From Desulfocapsa sp. (lineage in GTDB: Bacteria; Desulfobacterota; Desulfobulbia; Desulfobulbales; Desulfocapsaceae): DNA of 8,397 nt. The DNA lies in contig JAOZTO010000082.1 in the NCBI GenBank assembly GCA_029942265.1, positions 1 through 8,397 of the forward strand. Direction: 5' to 3'. How positions within the stretch are numbered: the first letter of the stretch is position 1; each line of letters opens with the position of its first letter. A program made the position numbers and the translations under genes. This document shows, piece after piece, positions 1 through 6,551 of the stretch. The notes beneath the pieces are model-generated. The model was given only the letters and a program-made list of their open reading frames with translations, made no database searches and was not told where the DNA came from.

Positions 1-928
1 CTGCCTGTAAAAGGTTCATACAGGTGTTATAGCCAGCCATTGAAATGGAGAGATCCGCTGCTGCCAGCCATTCCGGAAAATTGGATGAAAACCCATGAAT
101 TGTAACAGTTTCACCACTTGCCTGTTGGAGATTTTCCTGAAGATTTGGATCGCTGTATATTCCAGTGAATATATGGATGTGTATATCATAGGGAGTGTCA
201 AGAAGCTGCGCTGCTGCAACAGTTGCAAGAAGAAGTTCAGCACCAACATTTCCGCCACCAATTGAAGCAACAATGAGTTTGTCCTCCGTAGATAAGCCAA
301 GGATTTTGCGAAGCTGTGTGCCTGTTGCATCATGTGTGGTAGGGGGGCTTATAAATCCGGTGTAGTGCATCGGGATAGCAATATCTTCTACTCGTGAAAA
401 TGTTTTGTCGAGTGGGATAAATACTGGGTCAGAGTGGATCAAAAGCCCATCAAAGGCACTGTTTAAACGTGTAATAACCCGTGTTTCGTATTTCTCCTTA
501 TCTGTTTTTTCAACTAGAATGTCTCGCAGGCTACAGAGACGAATACAGGGGGGAAGTGTTCCGGAAGCAATACCGTTTAGAACCGGATCAAGTTCAAATC
601 GAAAGGCTTTACGGCCAAAGGGATATAACTCAACAAGAAAGATATCCGGTTCAAAGTCGACAAAAAAATCAAAGAGTTGCAGCTGGCGTTGTTCTTTGAT
701 TTTGTCCAGTTTGCTCCCTTCTTTACAGGGAATAAGCTTTGAAAAATCAGCATCCATCTGTAGTCCGGGGAGTTGCAGAAATTGAACAGAAGATTCAGGA
801 AGATCAACATCCGGGCCGCCAAGGATCATTACCGTTTCATGGTTTTCTGCTAAAACCTTGCAAAGTTCAAGGCTGCGGTGAAAGTGTCCAATCCCCAGGA
901 CATGTTGGCAGTAGCAGGCGATTTTCAT
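1..928 (-). CDS. MurG-like GT-B glycosyltransferase (COG4671-type), 3' end outside the window
   Basis: Reading the minus strand from ATG at 928 gives 309 uninterrupted codons to the left edge, so the gene is partial at its C-terminus. The N-terminus carries the acceptor-side glycine loop LGIGHFHR (residues 11-18). Residues 133-140 read SLRDILVE, matching a GLRDILDE stretch in the gene at 3954-5150. Residues 224-227 are GGGN, the linker into the C-terminal nucleotide-sugar domain, and residues 296-302 are SMAGYNT, the family donor-site motif (SMGGYNT in the paralogue). These mark a MurG/GT28-like GT-B enzyme that transfers a sugar from a nucleotide donor, probably at the inner face of the membrane. 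About a quarter of a usual 400-residue protein is missing. The start overlaps the stop of the phosphatase gene as ATGA, implying coupled translation. Substrate is unknown. Family call is firm; exact role is inference. Confidence 0.85.
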   Translation of the reverse strand, partial: MKIACYCQHVLGIGHFHRSLELCKVLAENHETVMILGGPDVDLPESSVQFLQLPGLQMDADFSKLIPCKEGSKLDKIKEQRQLQLFDFFVDFEPDIFLVELYPFGRKAFRFELDPVLNGIASGTLPPCIRLCSLRDILVEKTDKEKYETRVITRLNSAFDGLLIHSDPVFIPLDKTFSRVEDIAIPMHYTGFISPPTTHDATGTQLRKILGLSTEDKLIVASIGGGNVGAELLLATVAAAQLLDTPYDIHIHIFTGIYSDPNLQENLQQASGETVTIHGFSSNFPEWLAAADLSISMAGYNTCMNLLQA

Positions 929-1584
929 TTGGGTGATTCCATAGTGGTTGGAAAAATATTCAAAGGGCCAAGGGAAAGTTTGCTGTCTTCTGTTGTCAGA
1001 AGATGAAGCTGACGTTTTTGCAAAAGTTTCTTTTCTTCGGGGAGGAATGCTCTACCAGCAAGATGATACAAGATTGATTTCACGATACCCTCATGGGAAA
1101 CTATCAGAAGACGTTTCCCAGGATTTTTTTTTACGCTGCTTTGAATAACAGGCATGGCACGTTGCAGGACTTCTTTTCTGCTTTCACCGCCAGGAGGACG
1201 AAACTCCCATCCTGCACGAATTTGGGTGTTAAGTTCCTCTGTCTGTTTGTTTTTTAGTTCAGCGAATGTTTTTCCTTCCCATTGTCCCCAGTCCTGCTCC
1301 CGTAACTGTGCATTCCATTCCACCGGAACAGAGGTGCGGTATTGTTGAATAATGGCGACAGTTTCCCGCACCCTACCAAGATCACTGGCAATAATCTGAT
1401 CAATGGTATATTTAGCTATAAATTTTCCCCAGAGGTGAACCTGCTGACTACCAGTTCTTGAAAGGGGAGAATTGTTTTGTCCCTGAATTCTTCCCTCTTC
1501 ATTCCAAAGAGTTTTCCCATGGCGCAACATGGCAATAACTGTCTGTGGATTAGTTTTGTCGTGATTTCTAAGTAGTGTGAACAT
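925..1584 (-). CDS. Histidine-phosphatase (phosphoglycerate-mutase-like) enzyme of a glycan operon
   Basis: This 219-residue protein has the complete catalytic set of the histidine phosphatase superfamily: LRHGKT with the nucleophile His22 after Arg21, SDLGRVRET with Arg71, the acid region REQDWGQWEG with Glu96, and VSHEG with His164. It forms a transient phosphohistidine and most likely hydrolyses a small phosphate ester in the cytoplasm. Sequence style (RHGKTLWN, WEG, PPGGES) is that of the CobC/GpmB-like branch, but no cobalamin genes are nearby, so an alpha-ribazole phosphatase role is unlikely. Its start overlaps the upstream GT4 gene by 17 bp and its stop overlaps the next glycosyltransferase by 4 bp, so it belongs to the operon. 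A sugar phosphate or glycosyl-phosphate substrate is inferred from context. A later ATG at Met19 would sit too close to the catalytic RHG motif. No clear Shine-Dalgarno precedes the chosen start. Confidence 0.9.
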   Translation of the reverse strand: MFTLLRNHDKTNPQTVIAMLRHGKTLWNEEGRIQGQNNSPLSRTGSQQVHLWGKFIAKYTIDQIIASDLGRVRETVAIIQQYRTSVPVEWNAQLREQDWGQWEGKTFAELKNKQTEELNTQIRAGWEFRPPGGESRKEVLQRAMPVIQSSVKKNPGKRLLIVSHEGIVKSILYHLAGRAFLPEEKKLLQKRQLHLLTTEDSKLSLGPLNIFPTTMESPK

Positions 1585-2683
1585 GGCGTGTTAGGATACT
1601 TTCAAAGTGTAAGTAATTGTTGTGCAGGTCGTGGTTTTCACGGATATAAACTGCTGCTGCCAATCCCATAGTGCTACGTTGTTCTTTGTCTTGTAGTAAC
1701 TGTTTAACAGATTCACAAAATAAATCCTCATTAAAGATTTCTGTGAGAAATGCAGTTTTTCCATTTTCGACCACTTCCGGGATACCGCCATTATTAAATG
1801 CAACGATTGGCAAGCCACAGGACTCGGCTTCAAGAAAAACCATACCAAGTGATTCTCGGATTCCAGGAAAGGCAAACAGATCGCCTCCCGAATAAAATTG
1901 ATACATTTTTCCCCGCTCTATTTTACCAACAAAAAGAACCCGATTGGGAAGGTATTTTTGAGCTGTTTGTTCAAGAGTTTTACGTTCGCTGCCATCTCCT
2001 GCGATAACGAGTTTGAAGGGGATATTTTGGACGGCAAGTTTTGCCAGTGCTTTTATCATCCAGAGAAGTCCTTTGGTCTTAACGTCTGGTCGAAACATGG
2101 CTGCGCTGAGGATGACAGGTGTATCGCCTACCTGCCATGTTTTCCGCATACTGTCTCTTGATAGCTTATCAAAGCAGAATGATTCAGGGAATATGCCAGG
2201 TTTAATATATGCAAGACGATCAGCTGGAATAATTCTTTGCAGGTTCGTATAATCAAGTTTTCTGTTTGTGAAGAGTTGATCAGCCTGTAGTAATCCGTGA
2301 CGATTTAAGTGAAATCCTATTTTCCCTTTTAAACGTCGCCGCTGTTTTGTTGAGTAAATCCCCTGAAATATGCAGTAGGGAAGATCAAATTTGTTTGAAA
2401 GTGCAGGGCCTAAAAGATCAGGTGCCTTATAGTAACAGTGATACGTCAACCACAAGTCAGGAGCAAAATCACGAATACGCTTTGCTGTATTGATTCGTTC
2501 CCGGATAATTTCATAAAAACGCCACGGTTTTAAAAAAATCCATCGTGAACGAAGATCACTTGCGATAAGTACTTGATGGCCACGGGATACAAGAAAATCA
2601 TGAAGACCGGTAGCAATAATCAGATCGCCGGAAGGATTTGGATGACCAAGGGGCTTGAATGGTGCGTAGAAACAAATTCGCAT
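1568..2683 (-). CDS. GT4 family glycosyltransferase
   Basis: The 371-residue protein is a GT-B fold retaining glycosyltransferase of family GT4. The N-terminal acceptor domain begins with MRICFYAPFKP and has the glycine-containing loop NPSGD (16-20) and the helix start TGLHDFLVSRGH. The C-terminal donor domain begins near residue 187 and contains VIAGDGSE (226-233), VLFVGKI (249-255) and the E-x7-E signature, with Glu277 and Glu285 in RESLGMVFLEAESCG. This is followed by GGIPEVV, which contacts the nucleotide-sugar. It has no signal peptide and should act in the cytoplasm or at the inner membrane surface. It starts 5 bp after the upstream GT4 stop and overlaps the phosphatase gene by 17 bp. 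The sequence just before the ATG has no recognisable Shine-Dalgarno, so it probably relies on ribosomes finishing the upstream gene. Sugar specificity cannot be read. Confidence 0.93.
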   Translation of the reverse strand: MRICFYAPFKPLGHPNPSGDLIIATGLHDFLVSRGHQVLIASDLRSRWIFLKPWRFYEIIRERINTAKRIRDFAPDLWLTYHCYYKAPDLLGPALSNKFDLPYCIFQGIYSTKQRRRLKGKIGFHLNRHGLLQADQLFTNRKLDYTNLQRIIPADRLAYIKPGIFPESFCFDKLSRDSMRKTWQVGDTPVILSAAMFRPDVKTKGLLWMIKALAKLAVQNIPFKLVIAGDGSERKTLEQTAQKYLPNRVLFVGKIERGKMYQFYSGGDLFAFPGIRESLGMVFLEAESCGLPIVAFNNGGIPEVVENGKTAFLTEIFNEDLFCESVKQLLQDKEQRSTMGLAAAVYIRENHDLHNNYLHFESILTRHVHTT

Positions 2684-2688
2684 GGCTT

Positions 2689-3957
2689 TTAACAGACAGG
2701 GCTACTATTTACTGCAAACTGTTTGTCGAAAATAGCACCTATTTCTGCAACAAGTGAACGGTTATCAAAGTGATCTCTGGTATGTGCGAACCCACCCTGA
2801 ATAACTGTGTCTCGCAAACTGTGATTTGTCACTATTTCCTTGATCTGTTGCGCTAGTATTTCTGGCTGTGAAGGCTCAACTGTGATACCTGTTTTTCCAT
2901 GAATAAGAATTTCAGGAATTGCAGAAACATTGGTTGATAGGCTGGGAACTCCCATGGCAAGGCTTTCCACGAGTACATTGGGGATACCGTCCCGGTCACC
3001 ATTATCGGCAATCTCACAGGCTAGTACAAAAAGATCACTTTTCTCAAACTGTTTCAGTACCTCTTTGTGTGTTCTGGTACCTAAACAGTGACAGCAATCG
3101 TCAAGACCAAGTTCTGTTATAAGACGCAAAATTGCATTTTTGTCGTCGCCATCCCCAATAAGGGTGTGCTCAAATTGTAATCCGTCGTCTTTGAGGATTC
3201 GTAGTGCTTTGTAAAGAGTGGGAAGGCCTTTTTTCTCTGTTATCCTGGCCACCGTCAACAGTTTGTAAGGCGGCGTACATATAGTATGTTTGATGGACGG
3301 TGAAAAGAGTTTCAGGTCGATTCCGTGATAAATGCAATGGATGGGTGTGTCTAGGCCATCGCTAATGTCTTCAAGATATTTGCGGTTGTAATCGGTACAG
3401 GTTAATACAAATTCTGCCAGCCGGATTTTTTCACGAAGCTGTTCCGAATTTGATGTGTAAATATCCTTTGCATGAGCGGTAAAGCTGAATGGCCTTCCGG
3501 AAAGAAGGGCGGCAAACATGGTCACAGATGTGGGAGAGTGAGCAAAATGTCCATGTAGATGAGTAATTGAGGTATCTTTTAGGAGATGTGAATTACACAA
3601 ATACCCAGCTTGAAGCAGATGTTTAAATGTGGCTAGGTTTGCGGTGCGCTTGTATCGGCTGTAAGCAAGACTAAGTCCATGTTTGTACTGTGCCGGTCGT
3701 TTGACTGCAAGGAATATATTGGGAAGTAATAACCGAGGAAAATCGAGTAAAATCTCCGTTGGAAGATAATCCACTTGAGCCTGGATCTGCTTTACAGAAT
3801 CATGACAGAAATCCTCTCGAGGATGGCGCATGGGAAAAAGCCGCATCCGAAAACCAAGACGTTCAAGCAGCAGTATCTCATTGGAGATAAATGTTTCAGA
3901 GATACGTGGATACCCTTTTAGAATGTACCCCAAAGTGTTGTTTGGTGGTTTGTTCAT
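2689..3957 (-). CDS. WcaL-like GT4 glycosyltransferase of exopolysaccharide type
   Basis: The 422-residue protein matches the colanic-acid WcaL/AmsK-type branch of GT4. Hallmarks are KGYPRISETFISNEI near residues 14-28, the His-rich stretch HLHGHFAHSPTSV (133-145), FSFTAHAKDIYT (157-168), and the donor-domain segments LLTVARITEKKG (233-244) and LIGDGDDK. In place of the usual E-x7-E it has DGIPNVLVE with Asp323 and Glu331, a substitution normal for this branch. It probably adds one sugar to a lipid-linked or soluble acceptor at the cytoplasmic side of the inner membrane. The start overlaps the upstream glycosyltransferase stop as ATGA, and the next gene begins 5 bp after its stop. A weak AGAGA lies about 6 bases before the ATG. 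The gene symbol is withheld because the branch covers several specificities. Confidence 0.93.
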   Translation of the reverse strand: MNKPPNNTLGYILKGYPRISETFISNEILLLERLGFRMRLFPMRHPREDFCHDSVKQIQAQVDYLPTEILLDFPRLLLPNIFLAVKRPAQYKHGLSLAYSRYKRTANLATFKHLLQAGYLCNSHLLKDTSITHLHGHFAHSPTSVTMFAALLSGRPFSFTAHAKDIYTSNSEQLREKIRLAEFVLTCTDYNRKYLEDISDGLDTPIHCIYHGIDLKLFSPSIKHTICTPPYKLLTVARITEKKGLPTLYKALRILKDDGLQFEHTLIGDGDDKNAILRLITELGLDDCCHCLGTRTHKEVLKQFEKSDLFVLACEIADNGDRDGIPNVLVESLAMGVPSLSTNVSAIPEILIHGKTGITVEPSQPEILAQQIKEIVTNHSLRDTVIQGGFAHTRDHFDNRSLVAEIGAIFDKQFAVNSSPVC

Positions 3958-5150
3958 AACGATTCTCTGAAGTATTCCAATCTGTTCTGCATGGTGTCGA
4001 GTCCTGAAAGCTGGAAATTGGTCATGCTGTCTACGTACTTGTCACTGCTGCTAAGAATGGTAATAATTTTATCACGTAATAACTGGGCAGAAACGGTACT
4101 CCAGGGAAGGTAATCAATCAACCCCTGTTGTGAGAGTTTTTCTGCACGGATAAGCTGTTCTTTGCGTGGTGTTTCTCTTGGAATAATGAGAGCCGGAGTG
4201 CGTTGGCTAAGAATTTCACAAATGGTATTATATCCCCCCATGGAAATCACAAGATCGGCAGCAGCAATTAATTGTTCCATTCGTGGATGAAATGGTTGTG
4301 TTTTTATCCCGTATTGCTTTGCTCTGTTTTTGATTTTTTCACGGCTGGATTTTGGCATAAACGGGCCGGTGATCATCAGAGATTTAAATGGAAGCGAGGT
4401 CGGGAAAAAATCATGCATGGAGAGATAATGGTCAAGGAGTTCACAACCATCTCCTCCGCCTCCAGCAGTAACAAGGATAAATATATCCTCTTTCATGATT
4501 CGATATCTTTTCCTAATTTTTTTACGGATACCCTGTGACCATAGTTTGCGGGGAATATATCCGGTAAAACATATTTTGGGTTGAATTAAGGCAGGAATGT
4601 TATATTCAGTTATTGGATTATAAATGTTCTTGTTTCCGTAAACCCAAATTTCATCATACAGCTCATCAAGATAGCGGTACACATCTCGTGTTTTCCAGTC
4701 GTTACAGACCACAGCAGATTCATCAAGAATATCCCGAAGACCGAGAACAGTTTTAGTATCAGGCAGGAACGCACGAATCCATTGAAGTGTGGGAAGGACT
4801 TCTTTTTTTAACCCGAGAGGTTCTTTGTCCACGATAAAAAGATCAGGTTTAAACGCTTCAACGGTCGCCTGGATGATATTTTTCCTGATATGAAGTGCCT
4901 GGTCAGGGTCAATACGAATGGAGAGAGAACGGTATTCGTCATTGGTTTTTTTGATCATCCCAGGAATACGGACAAAATCGACCTGTTCCGGAAGAGAGAA
5001 TCGTCCTGCAATGGGAGAACCGGTGAGGATAAGAATATTAACTTCTGAACCTGACAAATGCCTAGCTATGGCCATGGATCGCCTGATATGCCCAAGTCCA
5101 TAAGTATCATGGGAATACATGAGGATGTTGTATATTTTCTTTTCAGGCAT
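3954..5150 (-). CDS. MurG-like GT-B glycosyltransferase (COG4671-type), complete
   Basis: The 398-residue protein has a MurG-like two-domain layout. The N-terminal loop TYGLGHIRRS (16-25) is the acceptor-side glycine motif. KPDLFIVDKEPLG (101-113) and GLRDILDE (137-144) are typical of COG4671-type predicted glycosyltransferases. Residues 229-235 (AGGGGDG) start the C-terminal domain. ISMGGYNTICE (302-312) and IPRETPRKEQ (323-332) form the nucleotide-sugar pocket, with Glu331-Gln332 at the position used by MurG for UDP-GlcNAc. It lacks a signal peptide and is expected at the cytoplasmic face of the membrane. It starts 23 bp after the acyltransferase stop and overlaps the next gene by 4 bp. It is homologous to the partial gene at 1-928 but clearly diverged, so the operon contains two such enzymes. 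Whether UDP-GlcNAc is the real donor is inference. Confidence 0.9.
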   Translation of the reverse strand: MPEKKIYNILMYSHDTYGLGHIRRSMAIARHLSGSEVNILILTGSPIAGRFSLPEQVDFVRIPGMIKKTNDEYRSLSIRIDPDQALHIRKNIIQATVEAFKPDLFIVDKEPLGLKKEVLPTLQWIRAFLPDTKTVLGLRDILDESAVVCNDWKTRDVYRYLDELYDEIWVYGNKNIYNPITEYNIPALIQPKICFTGYIPRKLWSQGIRKKIRKRYRIMKEDIFILVTAGGGGDGCELLDHYLSMHDFFPTSLPFKSLMITGPFMPKSSREKIKNRAKQYGIKTQPFHPRMEQLIAAADLVISMGGYNTICEILSQRTPALIIPRETPRKEQLIRAEKLSQQGLIDYLPWSTVSAQLLRDKIITILSSSDKYVDSMTNFQLSGLDTMQNRLEYFRESL

Positions 5151-5173
5151 AGTCGTAAATCACGAAGAGAATA

Positions 5174-5749
5174 TCAAAATTCAGTGTCTTGTAGTGTGTC
5201 CAGCTGAAGGTATTCTTTCAGGCTGAATGCTTCCTGTTCAAAGAGGGCGGAGTATTCAGTTGGGGAAAGCTCCTTTCTGTCGGCAATTTTCCGTGCAGGA
5301 ACGCCGGCCCATATTTCATAGGCACCCGGGTTTTTAGTTAGCACCGATCCAGCTCCAAGAACAAACCCGTCAGGTAGTAGATTAGCCTGGTAGAGCACAA
5401 TGGCATTCTCATGAATCCATACATCTTTTCCGATATATTTATCCTGCCAGACAATGCCACGTTTTTCTTGAACAGCGAGCAGTGGTTCCAGCCCCTGATG
5501 ACAGTGGTCATGGGTATATATTCGTGATCTCGCACCTATCATGCACCATGCACCAATGTGGATGTTTCCAGTATTGTCAAGAATCGAAAAACGACTGATA
5601 ACAACGTTGGTTTCACTTCCTGCTGTGTTGAATATTTCGGGAGAGAGGAGAAGTTTTCCTTTGTTGATATTGGAGTGTGGTCTCCGACGACATTCTTTGA
5701 GGGATGTTTCCAGTTCGAGTCTGGTTTGTGACGCACTGCGGAATTTCAC
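5174..5749 (-). CDS. Hexapeptide-repeat (left-handed beta-helix) O-acyltransferase, GTG start
   Basis: The 191-residue protein belongs to the LbH acyltransferases (CatB/maltose-acetyltransferase/WcaF style). A repetitive beta-helix runs from roughly residue 48 to 140, with hexapeptide-like turns IGAWCM, IGARSR, IGKDVW and LGAGSV. THDH (79-82) supplies the probable catalytic His, and the helix ends with the family hallmark IWAGVPARKI (146-155). It should transfer an acetyl group from acetyl-CoA to a sugar hydroxyl in the cytoplasm. An in-frame TAA lies two codons upstream, and no ATG occurs before residue 70, so GTG at 5749 is the only sensible start. It has no Shine-Dalgarno, but a 10-codon ORF starting at 5778 ends as GTGA over it. 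As first gene of the glycosyltransferase run, it points to an acetylated glycan product. Confidence 0.9.
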   Translation of the reverse strand: MKFRSASQTRLELETSLKECRRRPHSNINKGKLLLSPEIFNTAGSETNVVISRFSILDNTGNIHIGAWCMIGARSRIYTHDHCHQGLEPLLAVQEKRGIVWQDKYIGKDVWIHENAIVLYQANLLPDGFVLGAGSVLTKNPGAYEIWAGVPARKIADRKELSPTEYSALFEQEAFSLKEYLQLDTLQDTEF

Positions 5750-5778
5750 GATTTAATCTTTGGGGAAAACGTAACCAT
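5746..5778 (-). other. Possible 10-codon leader ORF overlapping the acyltransferase start
   Basis: On the minus strand an ATG at 5778 opens a ten-codon reading frame (MVTFSPKIKS) whose TGA overlaps the GTG start of the acyltransferase as GTGA. An AAGG sits about ten bases before this ATG. The acyltransferase GTG itself has no Shine-Dalgarno, so coupled reinitiation from this short frame could deliver ribosomes to it, in the same way as the ATGA overlaps further down the operon. The frame is short enough to occur by chance and nothing else supports it. Confidence 0.25.
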
Positions 5779-5842
5779 TTAGCCAATACCTTAAATTAAC
5801 CAAACCATCGCACTGTAGTTTTGAGGTTGCGAAGTCAGCTTG
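5750..5842 (-). other. 93-bp gap between the barrel gene and the acyltransferase
   Basis: This spacer carries no strong intrinsic terminator: there is no GC-rich stem followed by a T run on the minus strand. Possible promoter elements for the glycan operon are weak. TTGGTT followed after 16 bp by TAAATG is a poor match to the sigma-70 -10 box. Cotranscription of the barrel gene with the operon is therefore possible but unproven. Confidence 0.4.
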
Positions 5843-5866
5843 TTAAAAACTCATGGTCAGCTTGTT
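5834..5866. repeat. 11-bp perfect direct repeat, 22-bp period, across the barrel gene stop
   Basis: GTCAGCTTGTT occurs at 5834-5844 and again at 5856-5866 (plus-strand reading), separated by 11 bp. The right copy encodes the last strand of the barrel protein (codons for NKLT on the minus strand). The left copy begins with the last two bases of the stop codon region and continues downstream. A 22-bp period is not a multiple of three, so this is not a coding repeat. It may be a small local duplication or paired binding sites two helical turns apart. Confidence 0.6.
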
Positions 5867-6394
5867 GCTAATGATACCAATGCTCTCAACATCTGTGAAG
5901 CTTGTACTTTCTTTAAAGAGTTCGCCGGTATCCATATATCCAAAATGCACTTCATAGGCAAATTTATTCATAAATTTGTAGGCGACGCCAAGATCAACTT
6001 CCCAGCCTACTCGATCAGTATAATCAATATGCTCTTTGTCGGTGATGTCAGTGAGTGCAACGGAGCTGTGAATAGTAATGGCAGATGTGGGCGCATAGGC
6101 AGCTTTGATGGCAAAGCCATGGTAATTACCATTATCCACAGGTCTGACAGGGGTTCCGGAGAAGTTTGTCTCCCGGTTGAGTACTGTATCCATTAGCTGT
6201 GGAGCGATGGACAAATTTTGGAAACCTGCGTTTACCGATGAATTCTTACTGGTAGAAAGTGCTGTGTTTCCATTGCTGGTGGAGTAAGCAAACAACTGGT
6301 ATTTTCCCGGCTCTAAATTGTCCCCAGCAGCATGCACATTTATGGCAACGCTTACAAGAAGAAGGGTCAGTAGTATGGAAAATGATCGTTTCAT
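5843..6394 (-). CDS. Short outer-membrane beta-barrel (porin-like) protein
   Basis: From ATG at 6394 this encodes 183 residues. The first ~22 residues are a Sec signal peptide (MKRSF, a Leu/Val-rich core, then NVHA before AGDN). A longer reading from TTG at 6406 adds four residues and is less likely. The rest is consistent with amphipathic beta-strands separated by polar loops: clear hairpins at about 92-116 (FAIKAAY...ITIHSSVAL) and 130-153 (GWEVDLGVAYKF...YEVHFGY), and a last strand ending LTMSF. The terminal Phe is the signal recognised by the BAM machinery. The end resembles the last strands of much larger bacterial porins, yet the mature protein is only about 160 residues, so it is either a small barrel or a porin with its front part lost. 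It lies 93 bp upstream of the glycan operon on the same strand. Substrate or partner is unknown. Confidence 0.75.
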   Translation of the reverse strand: MKRSFSILLTLLLVSVAINVHAAGDNLEPGKYQLFAYSTSNGNTALSTSKNSSVNAGFQNLSIAPQLMDTVLNRETNFSGTPVRPVDNGNYHGFAIKAAYAPTSAITIHSSVALTDITDKEHIDYTDRVGWEVDLGVAYKFMNKFAYEVHFGYMDTGELFKESTSFTDVESIGIISNKLTMSF

Positions 6395-6468
6395 AGGTTT
6401 AAACAAAAAATGTTTTTCAGTAGTATGAAGTACAAAAAATTTAACTATCTCTCAAAATAGAGGTTTTC

Positions 6469-6546
6469 ATGATAGAAGTCAAGAAGAAAAAATGCTACCT
6501 CGCTTCTTTTCCAAAAGGGAATACACTACAAGTTAGCTACAAGTAG
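6469..6546 (+). CDS. Candidate 25-residue lysine-rich small protein
   Basis: An AGAGG at 6459-6463 lies five bases before ATG at 6469, which opens 25 codons ending in TAG at 6544-6546. The peptide starts MIEVKKKKCYL and is basic, with no membrane segment or recognised domain. The Shine-Dalgarno spacing is better than that of most genes in the window. Its last codons coincide with the tandem CTACAAGT repeats, so part of the apparent frame may instead be operator DNA. It could be a small leader peptide, a remnant of a longer gene, or chance. I do not recognise a function. Confidence 0.2.
   Translation: MIEVKKKKCYLASFPKGNTLQVSYK
6526..6544. promoter_or_regulatory. Tandem CTACAAGT sites, 11-bp period, likely operator
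   Basis: CTACAAGT occurs at 6526-6533 and 6537-6544, one helical turn apart. The second copy runs into AG, giving the near-palindrome CTAC-AA-GTAG (6537-6546), and the first continues to CTACAAGTTAG with CTA/TAG ends. The pair ends 7 bp before the candidate -35 box at 6552. Same-face tandem half-sites just upstream of a promoter are the usual layout for an activator. No regulator gene is visible in the window to match it to. Confidence 0.4.
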
Positions 6547-6551
6547 GATTG

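Noticed and set aside
405..785. Plus-strand ORF of 126 codons opposite the partial glycosyltransferase
   Set aside because: The minus strand reads continuously with family motifs through the same bases; the plus-strand product has no recognisable domain and a low-complexity basic composition.
16..822. Minus-strand ORFs at 16-333 and 577-822
   Set aside because: They are in other frames than the motif-bearing 928-to-1 reading frame, which is open across both, so they are shadows and not a frameshifted gene.
5338..5736. Two 65-codon minus-strand ORFs inside the acyltransferase
   Set aside because: The hexapeptide repeats and the WAGVPARKI motif are in the frame of 5749-5174; the others show no family features.
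5840..6196. Plus-strand 118-codon ORF opposite the barrel gene
   Set aside because: The opposite strand has a signal peptide, amphipathic strands and a C-terminal Phe; the plus-strand frame has none of these.
6395..6406. TTG at 6406 as start of the barrel protein
   Set aside because: ATG at 6394 gives a standard signal peptide (MKRSF...); the extra four residues gain nothing and no Shine-Dalgarno favours the TTG.
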